Assembly (NCBI RefSeq): GCF_001461695.1
Contig: NZ_AUTC01000140.1
Coordinates: forward strand, 1-64,000
Direction: 5' to 3'
Length of the DNA stretch: 64,000 nucleotides
Source of the DNA: Sinorhizobium fredii USDA 205
GTDB taxonomy: Bacteria > Pseudomonadota > Alphaproteobacteria > Rhizobiales > Rhizobiaceae
Shown in pieces: positions 1 through 8,187 of this stretch (the stretch's first letter is position 1; each line of letters opens with the position of its first letter). The notes below the pieces were generated by a model. It saw nothing but the letters and a program-made list of their open reading frames with translations. It ran no database searches and was not told where the DNA came from. The position numbers were made by a program, and so were the translations under genes.

Positions 1-139
1 ATGCGTCCCAAGCACCTGCAATGGCGAGTTTTTCAACGGTATCGGCCGAACTGTGCCATTCATGGTGCCGTCGCAGGACGATGACGGCATAGCCTCGAAA
101 CCGATATTTAGGTCCCGGTGCCAAACGCTCGGTTTTCAC
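1..139 (-). CDS. Possible partial reading frame running off the left edge
   Basis: A frame open on the minus strand begins with GTG at 139, two bases after the uronate dehydrogenase stop, and stays open to base 1. It encodes about 46 residues, including GYAVIVLRRHHEWH, and resembles no family I recognise. No convincing ribosome binding site precedes it, and a plus-strand frame is also open over much of the stretch. The position would suit the third gene of the operon, but this is a weak call. Confidence 0.2.
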   Translation of the reverse strand, partial: MKTERLAPGPKYRFRGYAVIVLRRHHEWHSSADTVEKLAIAGAWDA

Positions 140-141
140 CG

Positions 142-924
142 CTAGCCGAGTATACCGCCCGCCGCGAAACGGCCGCCCTGGTACTCGCTGCCTGCGGCGG
201 TCTCTTGATCGCGCTCGATCGCTTCGCGATAGGGCTCGCTCGTATCCTGCGGTTTCCAGCCGAGGAAGTCGGCATGGCCGTTCGACCACCAGGCATCGCG
301 GTTCGCCGAGACGCCGTAGAGCACCAGATGGCCGATCGCCGGCGCCGCGATGAGCTTGTCGACGAGCGAGATGAAGTCGCGGGGGCTCAGCCAGGTGGAG
401 AGCATGCGGCGGTCCTTCGGTTCGTCGAAGCAGCTGCCGATCCTCAGACACGCCGTCTCAAGGCCGAACTTGTCGAAATAGAGCCGCGCCAGATCCTCGC
501 CGAAACATTTGCTGACGCCGTAGAGACTGTCGGGCCGGCGCTCCGCCTGGGCGTCGAGCTGTTCGCCGACCGGATGGAAGCCGATCACATGATTGGAACT
601 CGCGAAGATAATGCGTGGGACGCCTGCCTGTCGTGCCGCTTCGTAGAGATTGTAGGTGCCGAGGAAATTCGCCTGGAGCAACGCATCGAAATTCGCTTCG
701 ACCGAGATCGCGCCGAGATGCAGGATCGCGCCGCAGCCACGCACCAGTTCGGCGACCGCCTCCCGGTCGGCGAGATCGCAGCGCACCACTTCCTCGCCGG
801 GCCCGGCAGGAGAGATGTCGACGATGTCCGAGAGGCGCAGGATCTCCGCAGACCCTTTCAGCCTTTCACGCCCATAGCGTCCGAGGCCGCCGCCGGCGCC
901 TGTTACCAGAAGTCGCTTGATCAT
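142..924 (-). CDS. udh: NAD-dependent uronate dehydrogenase (SDR/epimerase fold)
   Basis: This 260-residue protein is an extended short-chain dehydrogenase. It has an N-terminal glycine-rich NAD motif (TGAGGGLG, residues 8-15), the substrate-binding stretch FASSNHVIG near residue 107, and a catalytic Tyr-Lys pair in YGVSKCFGE near residue 135. The SSNH and YGVSKCFGE motifs are typical of uronate dehydrogenases, which oxidise galacturonate or glucuronate at C1 to the aldarolactone in the cytoplasm. The start has a GAGG ribosome binding site overlapping the end of the upstream dehydratase gene, with 9 bp between the genes, so the two are probably translationally coupled. The SMP-30 lactonase at 4806 could open the lactone product. 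The substrate (hexuronate or another aldose) is inferred. Confidence 0.82.
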   Translation of the reverse strand: MIKRLLVTGAGGGLGRYGRERLKGSAEILRLSDIVDISPAGPGEEVVRCDLADREAVAELVRGCGAILHLGAISVEANFDALLQANFLGTYNLYEAARQAGVPRIIFASSNHVIGFHPVGEQLDAQAERRPDSLYGVSKCFGEDLARLYFDKFGLETACLRIGSCFDEPKDRRMLSTWLSPRDFISLVDKLIAAPAIGHLVLYGVSANRDAWWSNGHADFLGWKPQDTSEPYREAIERDQETAAGSEYQGGRFAAGGILG

Positions 925-933
925 CGGAATACC

Positions 934-2658
934 TCAGTGGATTTCGGGCTCGGGCAGCTTGTGCGGCGACTGCAGGAAGGTGAAGTCGCAGCCCTCCGGC
1001 GCCTGCTGGATATGTTCGGCATGCATCTTCAGATAGCCGCGCGAATAGTCGCGCTCGGGCGGCCGCCATTCCGTGAGCCGGCGCTCGATCTCCGCCGCGT
1101 CGACCTCCAGGGTGATCGTCCGGCTGGCGACGTCGAGGGCGATCATGTCGCCGTTGCGGACCGCAGCCAGCGGACCGCCGACATAGGATTCCGGCGCGAC
1201 GTGCAGGATGCAGGCGCCGTAGCTGGTGCCGCTCATGCGCGCATCGGAAATCCGCACCATGTCGCGCACGCCCTGCTTCAGAAGCTTCTTCGGGATCGGC
1301 AGCATGCCCCATTCGGGCATGCCCGGTCCGCCGACCGGCCCGGCATTGCGCAGGATCATCACCGTCTCGGCGGTGACGTCGAGGTCCTCGTCGTTCACCG
1401 CCCGCATCATCGCGTCGTAATCGTCGAAGACCAGCGCCGGACCGCGGTGTTTGAGCAGTGCCGGGTCGGCGGCCGCCGGTTTCATCACGCAGCCGTCGGG
1501 CGCCAGGTTGCCCTTGAGGATCGCCGTGCCGCCGCGGCCGGCCACCGGGTTGTCGAGCGGCCGGATCACGTCCGGCAGGTGCACTTCGGCATGTTCGATC
1601 GCCCCGCCGATCGTGCCGACGACGTTGCGTTCCTCGAGATGGAGCAGCGGCGCAAGTCGCTTCCAGAGGGCCAGGAGGCCGCCGGCATAGAAGAAATCCT
1701 CCATCAGGAAGGCGCCGGTCGGGCGGATGTTGCAAAGCACCGGCACCTTCTCCGACATGCGGTCGAAATCCTCCAGGCTCAACCGGACGCCGCATCTTCG
1801 CGCCATGGCGATCAGGTGGATCATCGCATTGGTCGACCCGGCCATGGCCATGTGCACCGCCAGCGCATTCTCGAAAGCCTTGGCCGTGAGCAGGTCGGAG
1901 GGCTTCAGGTCCTCGAAGACCATCTCGACGATGCGGGCGCCGGAAAGTGCTGCCATGCGCGAATGGCCGGCGTCCGAGGCGGGGATGGCCGAAGCGCCGG
2001 GAAGACACAGGCCGAGCGTATCGGCGAGCGCCGTCATCGTCGAGGCGGTTCCCATCGTCATGCAGGTGCCGTAGGAGCGGGCGATGCCGCGCTCCATTTC
2101 GCTCCATTGCAGCTCGGTGATCTTCCCGGCCTCCTTTTCGGCCCAGTATTTCCAGACGTCCGAGCCCGAGCCGAGCGGCTGGCCGCGATAATTGCCGCGC
2201 AGCATCGGCCCGGCCGGCACGAAGATCGTCGGCAGGTCGACCTGGATCGCCCCCATGATGGTTGCCGGCGTGGTCTTGTCGCAGCCGGCGAGCAGCACGA
2301 CGCCGTCGACCGGATGCGAGCGGATGAGTTCCTCGACCTCCATGGCGAGGAAGTTGCGGTAGAGCATCGTCGTCGGCTTCACATAGGTTTCGGCGAGCGA
2401 CATGGCCGGCAGCTCGACCGGAAAGCCGCCCGCCTGCCAGACGCCGCGCTTGACCTCCTCGGCGCGAGCGCGCAGATGCGCGTGGCACGGGTTGATGTCG
2501 CTCCAGGTATTGATAATCGCGATGACAGGCTTGGCGGCGATTTCCTGCTGGTCGTAGCCCATCTGGTAGAGACGGGAGCGATGCCCGAAGGAGCGCAGGT
2601 CCTTGGCGCCGAACCAGCGGAAGCTCCTAAGATCATCTGGACTCTTGCGTTTGGTCAT
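934..2658 (-). CDS. IlvD/Edd-family sugar-acid dehydratase
   Basis: This 574-residue protein belongs to the dihydroxy-acid/phosphogluconate dehydratase family. It has the Fe-S cysteine motifs GCDKTTPA (near residue 128) and SYGTCMTMG (near 200), and the C-terminal DARMSGTSYG motif with the catalytic serine. The family dehydrates aldonates such as L-arabinonate, D-xylonate, D-gluconate or galactonate to 2-keto-3-deoxy acids. This length and the neighbouring sugar genes point to a sugar-acid enzyme rather than biosynthetic IlvD. The start at 2658 was chosen because AAAGGAGGTC precedes it; an in-frame ATG 18 bp upstream has no such site. It is the first gene of an operon with udh. The exact substrate cannot be read from the sequence. 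Confidence 0.85.
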   Translation of the reverse strand: MTKRKSPDDLRSFRWFGAKDLRSFGHRSRLYQMGYDQQEIAAKPVIAIINTWSDINPCHAHLRARAEEVKRGVWQAGGFPVELPAMSLAETYVKPTTMLYRNFLAMEVEELIRSHPVDGVVLLAGCDKTTPATIMGAIQVDLPTIFVPAGPMLRGNYRGQPLGSGSDVWKYWAEKEAGKITELQWSEMERGIARSYGTCMTMGTASTMTALADTLGLCLPGASAIPASDAGHSRMAALSGARIVEMVFEDLKPSDLLTAKAFENALAVHMAMAGSTNAMIHLIAMARRCGVRLSLEDFDRMSEKVPVLCNIRPTGAFLMEDFFYAGGLLALWKRLAPLLHLEERNVVGTIGGAIEHAEVHLPDVIRPLDNPVAGRGGTAILKGNLAPDGCVMKPAAADPALLKHRGPALVFDDYDAMMRAVNDEDLDVTAETVMILRNAGPVGGPGMPEWGMLPIPKKLLKQGVRDMVRISDARMSGTSYGACILHVAPESYVGGPLAAVRNGDMIALDVASRTITLEVDAAEIERRLTEWRPPERDYSRGYLKMHAEHIQQAPEGCDFTFLQSPHKLPEPEIH

Positions 2659-2714
2659 CGGCGACCTCCTTTGCATTCCCGATCGGCTCGGCTAAATTAG
2701 ACCTGTTCAGAAAA

Positions 2715-3458
2715 ATGACAGGCGAGACCAAGCTCTTGAACGACGTATCCTTGAAACTGAAGCCGGCGCGGCGCGAACGCCTTGCCGACGTACTTTACGG
2801 CCAGATCCTCGAGCAGATCACCAGCGGGCAACTTGTCGAAGGCGCGAAGCTGCCGTCCGAGGCGCGCATCTGCAGCGACTTCCAGGTTTCCCGGCCGGTG
2901 GTGCGCGAAGCCTTGATGCGGCTGCAGGCGGATGGGCTGGTGGTCTCGCGCCAGGGGATAGGCACTTTCGTGAAGTCGCGGCCCTCCAACAAGCTCACCG
3001 ATTTCGCCGCTTCGGCGGAGATCGCCAGCTATCTGAGGGCCTTCGAGCCGCGGTTGGCGCTCGAGACCGAATGCGCCGGGCTTGCCGCCATGCGGCGCAC
3101 CAAGGCGCAGTTGAACCAGATCGGCGAGGCACTTGCGGCGCTGGAGAGCGCCTTCCAGCGCGGCGAGAATGGTTGGGAGGAGGACTTTGCCTTCCACCTT
3201 GCCGTCGCGGCGGCCGCGGGAAACGAGCTTTTCCCGCGCCTCCTGCAAGACCTGCGCGATATAATGAGCGGCTCGATGCGTATGGCGTTGAGCCTTACGC
3301 AACAGGGTTCGGAAGACCGGCGGCGCCGGGTCCTTGAAGAGCATCGCAAGATCTTCGTGGCGATCTCCAGCCAGAACGCCGATCTGGCGCGTCTTCACAT
3401 GCGCTATCACCTGACCGAGTCCCGCGCCCGCGTCACCGGATCTTACGGCGAGCTCTAG
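2715..3458 (+). CDS. GntR-family (FCD) transcriptional regulator
   Basis: The 247-residue protein has an N-terminal winged helix-turn-helix (LPSEARICSDFQVSRPVVREA, about residues 50-70) and a C-terminal FCD ligand domain with its Asp/His metal ligands (AFHLAVAAAAGN, and the H in HLTESRAR). Regulators of this type usually repress sugar-acid catabolic genes until the acid binds. It diverges from the dehydratase-udh operon across only 56 bp, so both promoters must overlap and it probably controls that operon and itself. The ATG at 2715 lacks a clear Shine-Dalgarno; a TTG at 2733 is an alternative. The effector is unknown but is probably an aldonate or aldarate. Confidence 0.85.
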   Translation: MTGETKLLNDVSLKLKPARRERLADVLYGQILEQITSGQLVEGAKLPSEARICSDFQVSRPVVREALMRLQADGLVVSRQGIGTFVKSRPSNKLTDFAASAEIASYLRAFEPRLALETECAGLAAMRRTKAQLNQIGEALAALESAFQRGENGWEEDFAFHLAVAAAAGNELFPRLLQDLRDIMSGSMRMALSLTQQGSEDRRRRVLEEHRKIFVAISSQNADLARLHMRYHLTESRARVTGSYGEL

Positions 3459-3494
3459 GCAGGTGTCCTTCCTGAATCGAAGCGTGGCGGCAGG

Positions 3495-3667
3495 TCCCAC
3501 CCCCCTCTGGCCTGCCGGCAATCTCCCCGACAAGGGAGATCGACGCGCCGCAAGCCAAGCGCCCCGAGCACGCTGCGTGCGAGTAGACAGCGCCTGTTGA
3601 TGGGCACTGCGCGCGCCACATGCATTCTCCCCCCTTGCGGGGGAGATGGCCGGCAGGCCATAGGGGG
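3495..3667. repeat. RIME-like composite of two inverted palindromes
   Basis: Two GC-rich palindromic modules lie in opposite orientation. One runs 3495-3540 (CCCCCCTCTGGCCTGCCGGC...) and the other 3624-3667 (...GATGGCCGGCAGGCCATAGG). The arms pair with each other as well as folding locally. A second copy with the same architecture and nearly the same length is at 32953-33125. This matches the Rhizobium-specific intergenic mosaic elements (RIME), defined by two large palindromes in intergenic DNA. It sits between the convergent GntR gene and the DapA-family gene. Confidence 0.75.
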
Positions 3668-3696
3668 GTCGGACAACTGCCATCGCCAGTTGCTCG

Positions 3697-4653
3697 TCAG
3701 GCGCGCGCCGACTGCCGTAGCGCGCCTGCGGTCGCGGCCTCGCTCTTTGCCTTCAATTCCTGCGCCGCCTTGGCGATCGCCTCGAGCCGTTCGGCGCCGT
3801 CGAGATTGGTGAGGAAGTCGCCGATCGGTCCGGTCTCGCAAATACCGGCCAGCCGCACCGCCTCGTGCAGGACGCGGATCGGCGAATGGGCGTCGCGCAG
3901 GTCCTCGAGCGGCAGGAAGCTTTCGCGAATGGCTCTGGCATCGGCGAAACGACCTTCGCGGCCGGCCTTCAGGATCGCCGTCGAGAGATGCGGGGCGACA
4001 CAGACCGAGCCGGAGGTGAAGGCTGTCAGGCCCATTTCCATGTGGTCGATCGCCGGGCGCTCGCCGATGCCGCTGACGATGCGCTCGCCGGAGCCGACGG
4101 CGGCGAGGATTTCGGCGAGATAGGGATCGTTCTTCGGATCCGGACGGACGACCGCATATTTCACCGCCGAGATCGCGCCGTCGCGGAACAGGCGGGCAAC
4201 GTCGGCCGCCTCCATGAATCCGTCATTCTTGATATAGGCGATCAGCGGACGGCCGCTGATGTCGGCAAGCTTGGAGAAGCCGGACGCCAGGCCGGCCGGG
4301 GTTGCCGGAAAGGAGAGCGGCAGAACCATGGCGGTCGGGAAGGCCCGCTCCCGCAGAATGGCGGCCTGATCGGCTGCCTTGCCGAAATCGGCGCCGATCG
4401 ACGGGATCATCCAGCCGTCGGCCGGCGCGATCTCCTCGAGCAGGTCGAGCAGTCGGCCGAAGTCCACGACGCCGAAATTATAGAGATTGGCGTTGCCGCC
4501 ATAGAGATAGGTCGTCACGTCGCCCGAGCGCAGCCAGTCCACCTGTCGACGATTCTCCGCCTTGCTTGGTGAGCCTTGTGCGTCACGCGCCAGCGGTGGA
4601 ACTGAAAGGACGGAGGCGCTGAGGTCGGCCGCGCTGACGGATGTCGTTTTCAT
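3697..4653 (-). CDS. DapA/NanA-family aldolase or dehydratase
   Basis: The 318-residue protein is a class I (Schiff-base) TIM-barrel enzyme of the dihydrodipicolinate synthase/N-acetylneuraminate lyase family. The barrel begins near residue 45, and the region YIKNDG through AVKYAVVRPD (about 168-200) holds the candidate Schiff-base lysine. Family members act on 2-keto-3-deoxy sugar acids, either cleaving them or dehydrating them to alpha-ketoglutarate semialdehyde. Beside an IlvD-type dehydratase, a uronate dehydrogenase and a lactonase, the latter role is attractive but inferred. AAGGAG precedes the ATG at 4653. It is transcribed divergently from the lactonase, with a palindrome just upstream. 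Confidence 0.7.
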   Translation of the reverse strand: MKTTSVSAADLSASVLSVPPLARDAQGSPSKAENRRQVDWLRSGDVTTYLYGGNANLYNFGVVDFGRLLDLLEEIAPADGWMIPSIGADFGKAADQAAILRERAFPTAMVLPLSFPATPAGLASGFSKLADISGRPLIAYIKNDGFMEAADVARLFRDGAISAVKYAVVRPDPKNDPYLAEILAAVGSGERIVSGIGERPAIDHMEMGLTAFTSGSVCVAPHLSTAILKAGREGRFADARAIRESFLPLEDLRDAHSPIRVLHEAVRLAGICETGPIGDFLTNLDGAERLEAIAKAAQELKAKSEAATAGALRQSARA

Positions 4654-4674
4654 GGAAATCTCCTTGGCAAGTTT

Positions 4675-4695
4675 CTTGTATTTTTATTTTACAAG
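4675..4695. promoter_or_regulatory. Palindrome CTTGTA-N9-TACAAG, candidate operator
   Basis: A perfect 6-bp inverted repeat with an AT-rich 9-bp spacer lies 22 bp upstream of the DapA-family start, in the divergent interval. TTGT...ACAA half-sites suit a FadR/GntR-type dimer. The GntR protein at 2715 is the nearest candidate binder, which is inference. Confidence 0.5.
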
Positions 4696-4805
4696 TTGAG
4701 TGGAGGCAAGAGGAATGTTAAGGAAAAACGAGGATGCGAAACATTGAAAATTCTGCGCATTGTCGTGGAGTGCGAAAAGCTGCCTGTCAGATCATGGTGT
4801 AAAAC

Positions 4806-5693
4806 ATGTCTTTCGACTTGACATTTGAATGCGTGCTGGACCTGCGCTGCGAGGTGGCCGAGAGCCCCGTCTACGACGAGCGCCGCAACTGCCTGTTCTT
4901 CGTCGATATCGGTCGGAGCACGCTTCACCGCGCCGATCTTTCCGGGGCCAACCACGTCGAATGGCGCTTGGAGGGCGGCGCCTGCAGCCTCGGGCTCGCG
5001 CGGTCCGGCCGTCTCGTCCTGGCCCAGCGCGACGGCGTCGTGCTGTTCGATCCGGAGAGCGGCGCGATCGCCCGGCAGATCGCCGCGATCGAGCCGGAAA
5101 GGCCGGATACGCGCCTGAACGACGGCAAGGTGGGGCCGGACGGCGCCTTCTGGGTCGGCACCATGCACGAGGTCGCCGCCGACCGGCGGCCGATCGCCTC
5201 GCTCTATCGCTTGACGCAAACAGGCGCCGTCGAGCGCAACGTAGAGAATATCGTCTGCTCGAACGGACTTGCCTGGAGCGCCGACGGCGCCGTCCTGTTC
5301 CACTCGGATTCGCGCGGGCCCTGGATCGACCGATGGCAGTTCGACCCGGCGACGGGCGAACTCTCGGGCCGCCGGCGGCTGGTGGATCTTGACGAGGCAA
5401 CCGGGCGCCCGGACGGCGCGGCGACCGATGTCGACGGCAACTACTGGAGCGCCGGCGTTTCGGCCGGCGTCCTCAATCGCTTCTCGCCTGAGGGCCGGCT
5501 GATCAAGGCGCATCCGTTCCCGATGCCCGCACCCACCATGCCCTGCTTTGCCGGGCCGGATCGCAAGACGCTGTTCGTCACCTCGCTGCGCCCGGCCGAC
5601 AGTGCAAAGGAAAGCCGGGCCGGTGGCATTTTCGTCGCCCGCAGCCCGGTGGCGGGAGCCGTCGTCCATCGCTTCGATGATCGCCGGCTCTGA
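4806..5693 (+). CDS. SMP-30/gluconolaconase-family sugar lactonase
   Basis: The 295-residue protein has the six-bladed beta-propeller layout of SMP-30/regucalcin lactonases. Visible ligands include the early Glu in LRCEVAESPVYDERR (about residue 18), the Asn in RLNDGKVGPDGAFWVGTM (about 104) and SNGLAWSADG with the following DS. These enzymes use a divalent metal to open aldonolactones and aldarolactones. It faces away from the DapA-family gene and would supply the hydrolytic step between uronate dehydrogenase and the dehydratase. No strong ribosome binding site is visible. L-arabinolactonase-like activity is an equally reasonable reading. Confidence 0.8.
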   Translation: MSFDLTFECVLDLRCEVAESPVYDERRNCLFFVDIGRSTLHRADLSGANHVEWRLEGGACSLGLARSGRLVLAQRDGVVLFDPESGAIARQIAAIEPERPDTRLNDGKVGPDGAFWVGTMHEVAADRRPIASLYRLTQTGAVERNVENIVCSNGLAWSADGAVLFHSDSRGPWIDRWQFDPATGELSGRRRLVDLDEATGRPDGAATDVDGNYWSAGVSAGVLNRFSPEGRLIKAHPFPMPAPTMPCFAGPDRKTLFVTSLRPADSAKESRAGGIFVARSPVAGAVVHRFDDRRL

Positions 5694-5702
5694 CGTTTGA
5701 TC

Positions 5703-6770
5703 TTACGAAGGCTCTTTGAGGGTTCGCTGCAAGGCTCCCCGTACGAGATCGATCAACTCGGAATGGATATCCCCGCGCGATCGGCCATCGCCATCGTCGC
5801 AGATCGGATCGACCTCGCCGAACGACTTCAAGAGTTCCGCCCCGCCTTCCTTGCACTCGGGCAGGAAGCTGAAGTGATCGGCGCCGGCAACGGTGGCATA
5901 GGATGCATGGGGTGCCAGCGCCGCCAGCCCAGAGGCGATCACCGCCGCAGGAATCGTCCCCGGGCTGCCGAGATTGATGAAGGCCATCGGGATGGCGATC
6001 TCCTTCAGGCTCTGCGCGTCATAGGCCTGCGCGAGACCCGGGTCGATCAGCACGGCCGATTTGACGCGCCGGTCGAGATTCGATTGTTCGAAGCGCGCCC
6101 GGTCGATCTTGCGCAGGTCGACTTTGTCGAACTCGATTGGTCTGTCGTCGACATAGGCTCTGCCGCCCGCATACCAGGCGCAATCCCATTTCTTGTAGGT
6201 ATCGCAGTAGCGGGCATAGGCTTCGAGATTGGCCCGGGCGCCGGCGATCTCCATGGCGGCCGCGCCACCGAGCGAGAAGCCGACGACGCCGATGTGATCC
6301 CTGTCGATGACGCTGCTGAATTGCGGGTCGGTCGCGAGCCTGTCGATCACGGAGGACAGATCCTGCGTGCGCTCCCACAGCTTCGGCGTGTCGGCGGGGG
6401 TCGAGTTGCCGCTGGTCGTACCGGGATGATTGGGACCGGCGACGACAAATCCGGCCTTCGCCAGTTCCGCGGCGAGCCAGCTCATCCCCTGGATGCGGCC
6501 GCCCGATCCATGCGACATCACCACCAACGGATAGCGGCCTTCGAGGAGCGGTGCGTTTGATAGCGCCGGCGCGCCGTCGAACACCCGGTTTTCACCCACC
6601 AAAACGGCTTCGCCGCCAGGACGGGCGGGATACCAGACGGTGACCTGAAGGTTTCGCCCGCTTTCGGGCGCGGCGATGCGTATTTCACCCACACCGGCTT
6701 CGAATGCATGGCAGGGTGCCGCGAATGCGGCGGCGAGGGCAAGGGCGGCAAGAACATGCGAAGGAATCAT
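5703..6770 (-). CDS. Secreted alpha/beta hydrolase (dienelactone hydrolase/PAF-acetylhydrolase-like)
   Basis: This 355-residue protein starts with a Sec signal peptide (hydrophobic AALALAAAFAAPCHAF). The hydrolase core has an oxyanion stretch VVMSHGSGG (about residue 85), the nucleophile elbow GFSLGG (about 168), and a late histidine in AGADHFSFLP near residue 312. It is probably a periplasmic serine esterase with unknown substrate. A GGAGG site precedes the ATG. It ends 10 bp from the convergent lactonase stop and is divergent from the AraC-type regulator at 6910, which may control it. Confidence 0.75.
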   Translation of the reverse strand: MIPSHVLAALALAAAFAAPCHAFEAGVGEIRIAAPESGRNLQVTVWYPARPGGEAVLVGENRVFDGAPALSNAPLLEGRYPLVVMSHGSGGRIQGMSWLAAELAKAGFVVAGPNHPGTTSGNSTPADTPKLWERTQDLSSVIDRLATDPQFSSVIDRDHIGVVGFSLGGAAAMEIAGARANLEAYARYCDTYKKWDCAWYAGGRAYVDDRPIEFDKVDLRKIDRARFEQSNLDRRVKSAVLIDPGLAQAYDAQSLKEIAIPMAFINLGSPGTIPAAVIASGLAALAPHASYATVAGADHFSFLPECKEGGAELLKSFGEVDPICDDGDGRSRGDIHSELIDLVRGALQRTLKEPS

Positions 6771-6909
6771 CGGGAACCTCCAAGGTTGAAGTGACCTGCA
6801 AATGATCGCGCATGCCGGGTTCCTCCGCTTCCTAGATCATGATTGAGGTCGTCCCGAATCGCGATTTAGGTCAACATCCGGCCACTGATCGCCACCCGAA
6901 GGACATAGC

Positions 6910-7932
6910 TTGATCTTCCTCCCGCTGCCGTTCGTCGTCGCCTCGCTGCTTGTCATCCTTCTCGTTGCGACGCTGCGCAGCGACGAGCCGCGCAAGGGTC
7001 TTCGGCCGTTCCTTGCGTTGATCTGCCTTTGCGCCGTGCAATCGATCATCATGGGCTTGCGATGGGGTTACGATGTCGCAGCTCTCAGATATGTGCTGCC
7101 CGTGTTGGCGAGTTGTCTGCCACCGCTGGTGCTGGCAAGTTTCCGCAGTCTGATCCACCGGGAGGCGGGGGCAAGTCGTGCCCGTTGGCTTCACGCCGCG
7201 CCGCCGCTTGGAATAATTGCGCTGCTGGTGCTGTCTCCGGCGCTGATCGACGGTGCGCTGATCGTGCTGTTCGTCGGCTACGCGCTGGCTCTCCTGAATC
7301 TCGGCCGCACAGGCCCCGATGCCCTGGACGAAGCGCGTTTCGACGGCGTCCACGCGGCACATCGCGCCCTTCTCATCGCCGCCGCGGCGCTTTGTATTTC
7401 CGCCCTGTTCGACCTCGCGATTTTCCTCGATTTCCGGTGGAGCAAGGGAGCCAATGCCGCTCTGATCGTGAGCAATGCAAATCTTCTGGCCTTGCTCTTT
7501 CTCGGCCCTACCGCCATCGTCGCTGCCCGCGCGCGGCCGCTGCCGGTAGTCGCTTCAAACATTGAACAAGCTGCATCGCTGGCGGCGAAGGATCGTGAAG
7601 TCCTCGATCGAATCGATCATTTGCTGGCCGAGCAGCGCTTGTCCCGAGACGAAAACCTGACCTTGTCGCGGCTGGCGCGGCGCGCGGGCGTGCCGGCCCG
7701 GCTGATCTCCGGCGCCGTCAATCGCTTGGCGCGCAAGAACGTCTCCCAATATATCAACGACTTCCGCATTGCCGAAGCCTGCCGGCTGCTGCGGGAGACC
7801 GATATGCCGGTGACCGCAGCGATGCTCGAATCCGGCTTTCAGACGAAATCGAACTTCAACCGGGAATTCCGACGCGTGACCTCCCTCAGCCCGGCTTCCT
7901 GGCGCGAGCGAAACCGGCCGTCGCCACCGTGA
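6910..7932 (+). CDS. AraC-family regulator with N-terminal membrane domain
   Basis: The 340-residue protein begins with about seven hydrophobic segments (residues 1-210) and ends with an AraC-type double helix-turn-helix (about 235-335, including LARRAGVPARLISGAVNRL and the second helix near SGFQTKSNFNREFRR). Membrane-anchored AraC proteins of this architecture sense signals in or across the inner membrane. It starts with TTG behind GAAGGA. It diverges from the secreted hydrolase across about 140 bp, so a shared regulatory region is likely. The ligand is unknown. Confidence 0.78.
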   Translation: MIFLPLPFVVASLLVILLVATLRSDEPRKGLRPFLALICLCAVQSIIMGLRWGYDVAALRYVLPVLASCLPPLVLASFRSLIHREAGASRARWLHAAPPLGIIALLVLSPALIDGALIVLFVGYALALLNLGRTGPDALDEARFDGVHAAHRALLIAAAALCISALFDLAIFLDFRWSKGANAALIVSNANLLALLFLGPTAIVAARARPLPVVASNIEQAASLAAKDREVLDRIDHLLAEQRLSRDENLTLSRLARRAGVPARLISGAVNRLARKNVSQYINDFRIAEACRLLRETDMPVTAAMLESGFQTKSNFNREFRRVTSLSPASWRERNRPSPP

Positions 7933-8049
7933 TCCAGCACACGGGTCCGAGCCTTTGGGGCTTCGAACCACTCTCACTGCCGCGGCGAAAGTGGGTCGGC
8001 TCATCCCAAGGAGGTAATGCGATTGGGTTATGAGGACGGACTAAGAACA

Positions 8050-8066
8050 TTAGTGGATACCACTAA
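8050..8066. promoter_or_regulatory. Palindrome TTAGTGGATACCACTAA
   Basis: A perfect 7-bp inverted repeat around a 3-bp spacer, in the otherwise featureless 255-bp interval 7933-8187, lies upstream of the coiled-coil gene. It looks like a dimeric repressor or activator site; the cognate protein is unknown. Confidence 0.45.
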
Positions 8067-8187
8067 TCCTATTTGAACCTCACCGCTGCGACCCAGCTTT
8101 GCTACCCTTGAACGTTATGTTTGCAGATCGTCAGCGCTGTGCGCGCATGGCTTGTTTGCCAGTCGCGCATGTCCGGAAGGATCAGTC

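Noticed and set aside
118..2700. An 860-codon open frame on the plus strand
   Set aside because: It lies entirely opposite the uronate dehydrogenase and IlvD/Edd genes, is His/Arg/Asp-rich in the way antisense frames of GC-rich genes are, and has no ribosome binding site or recognisable domain.
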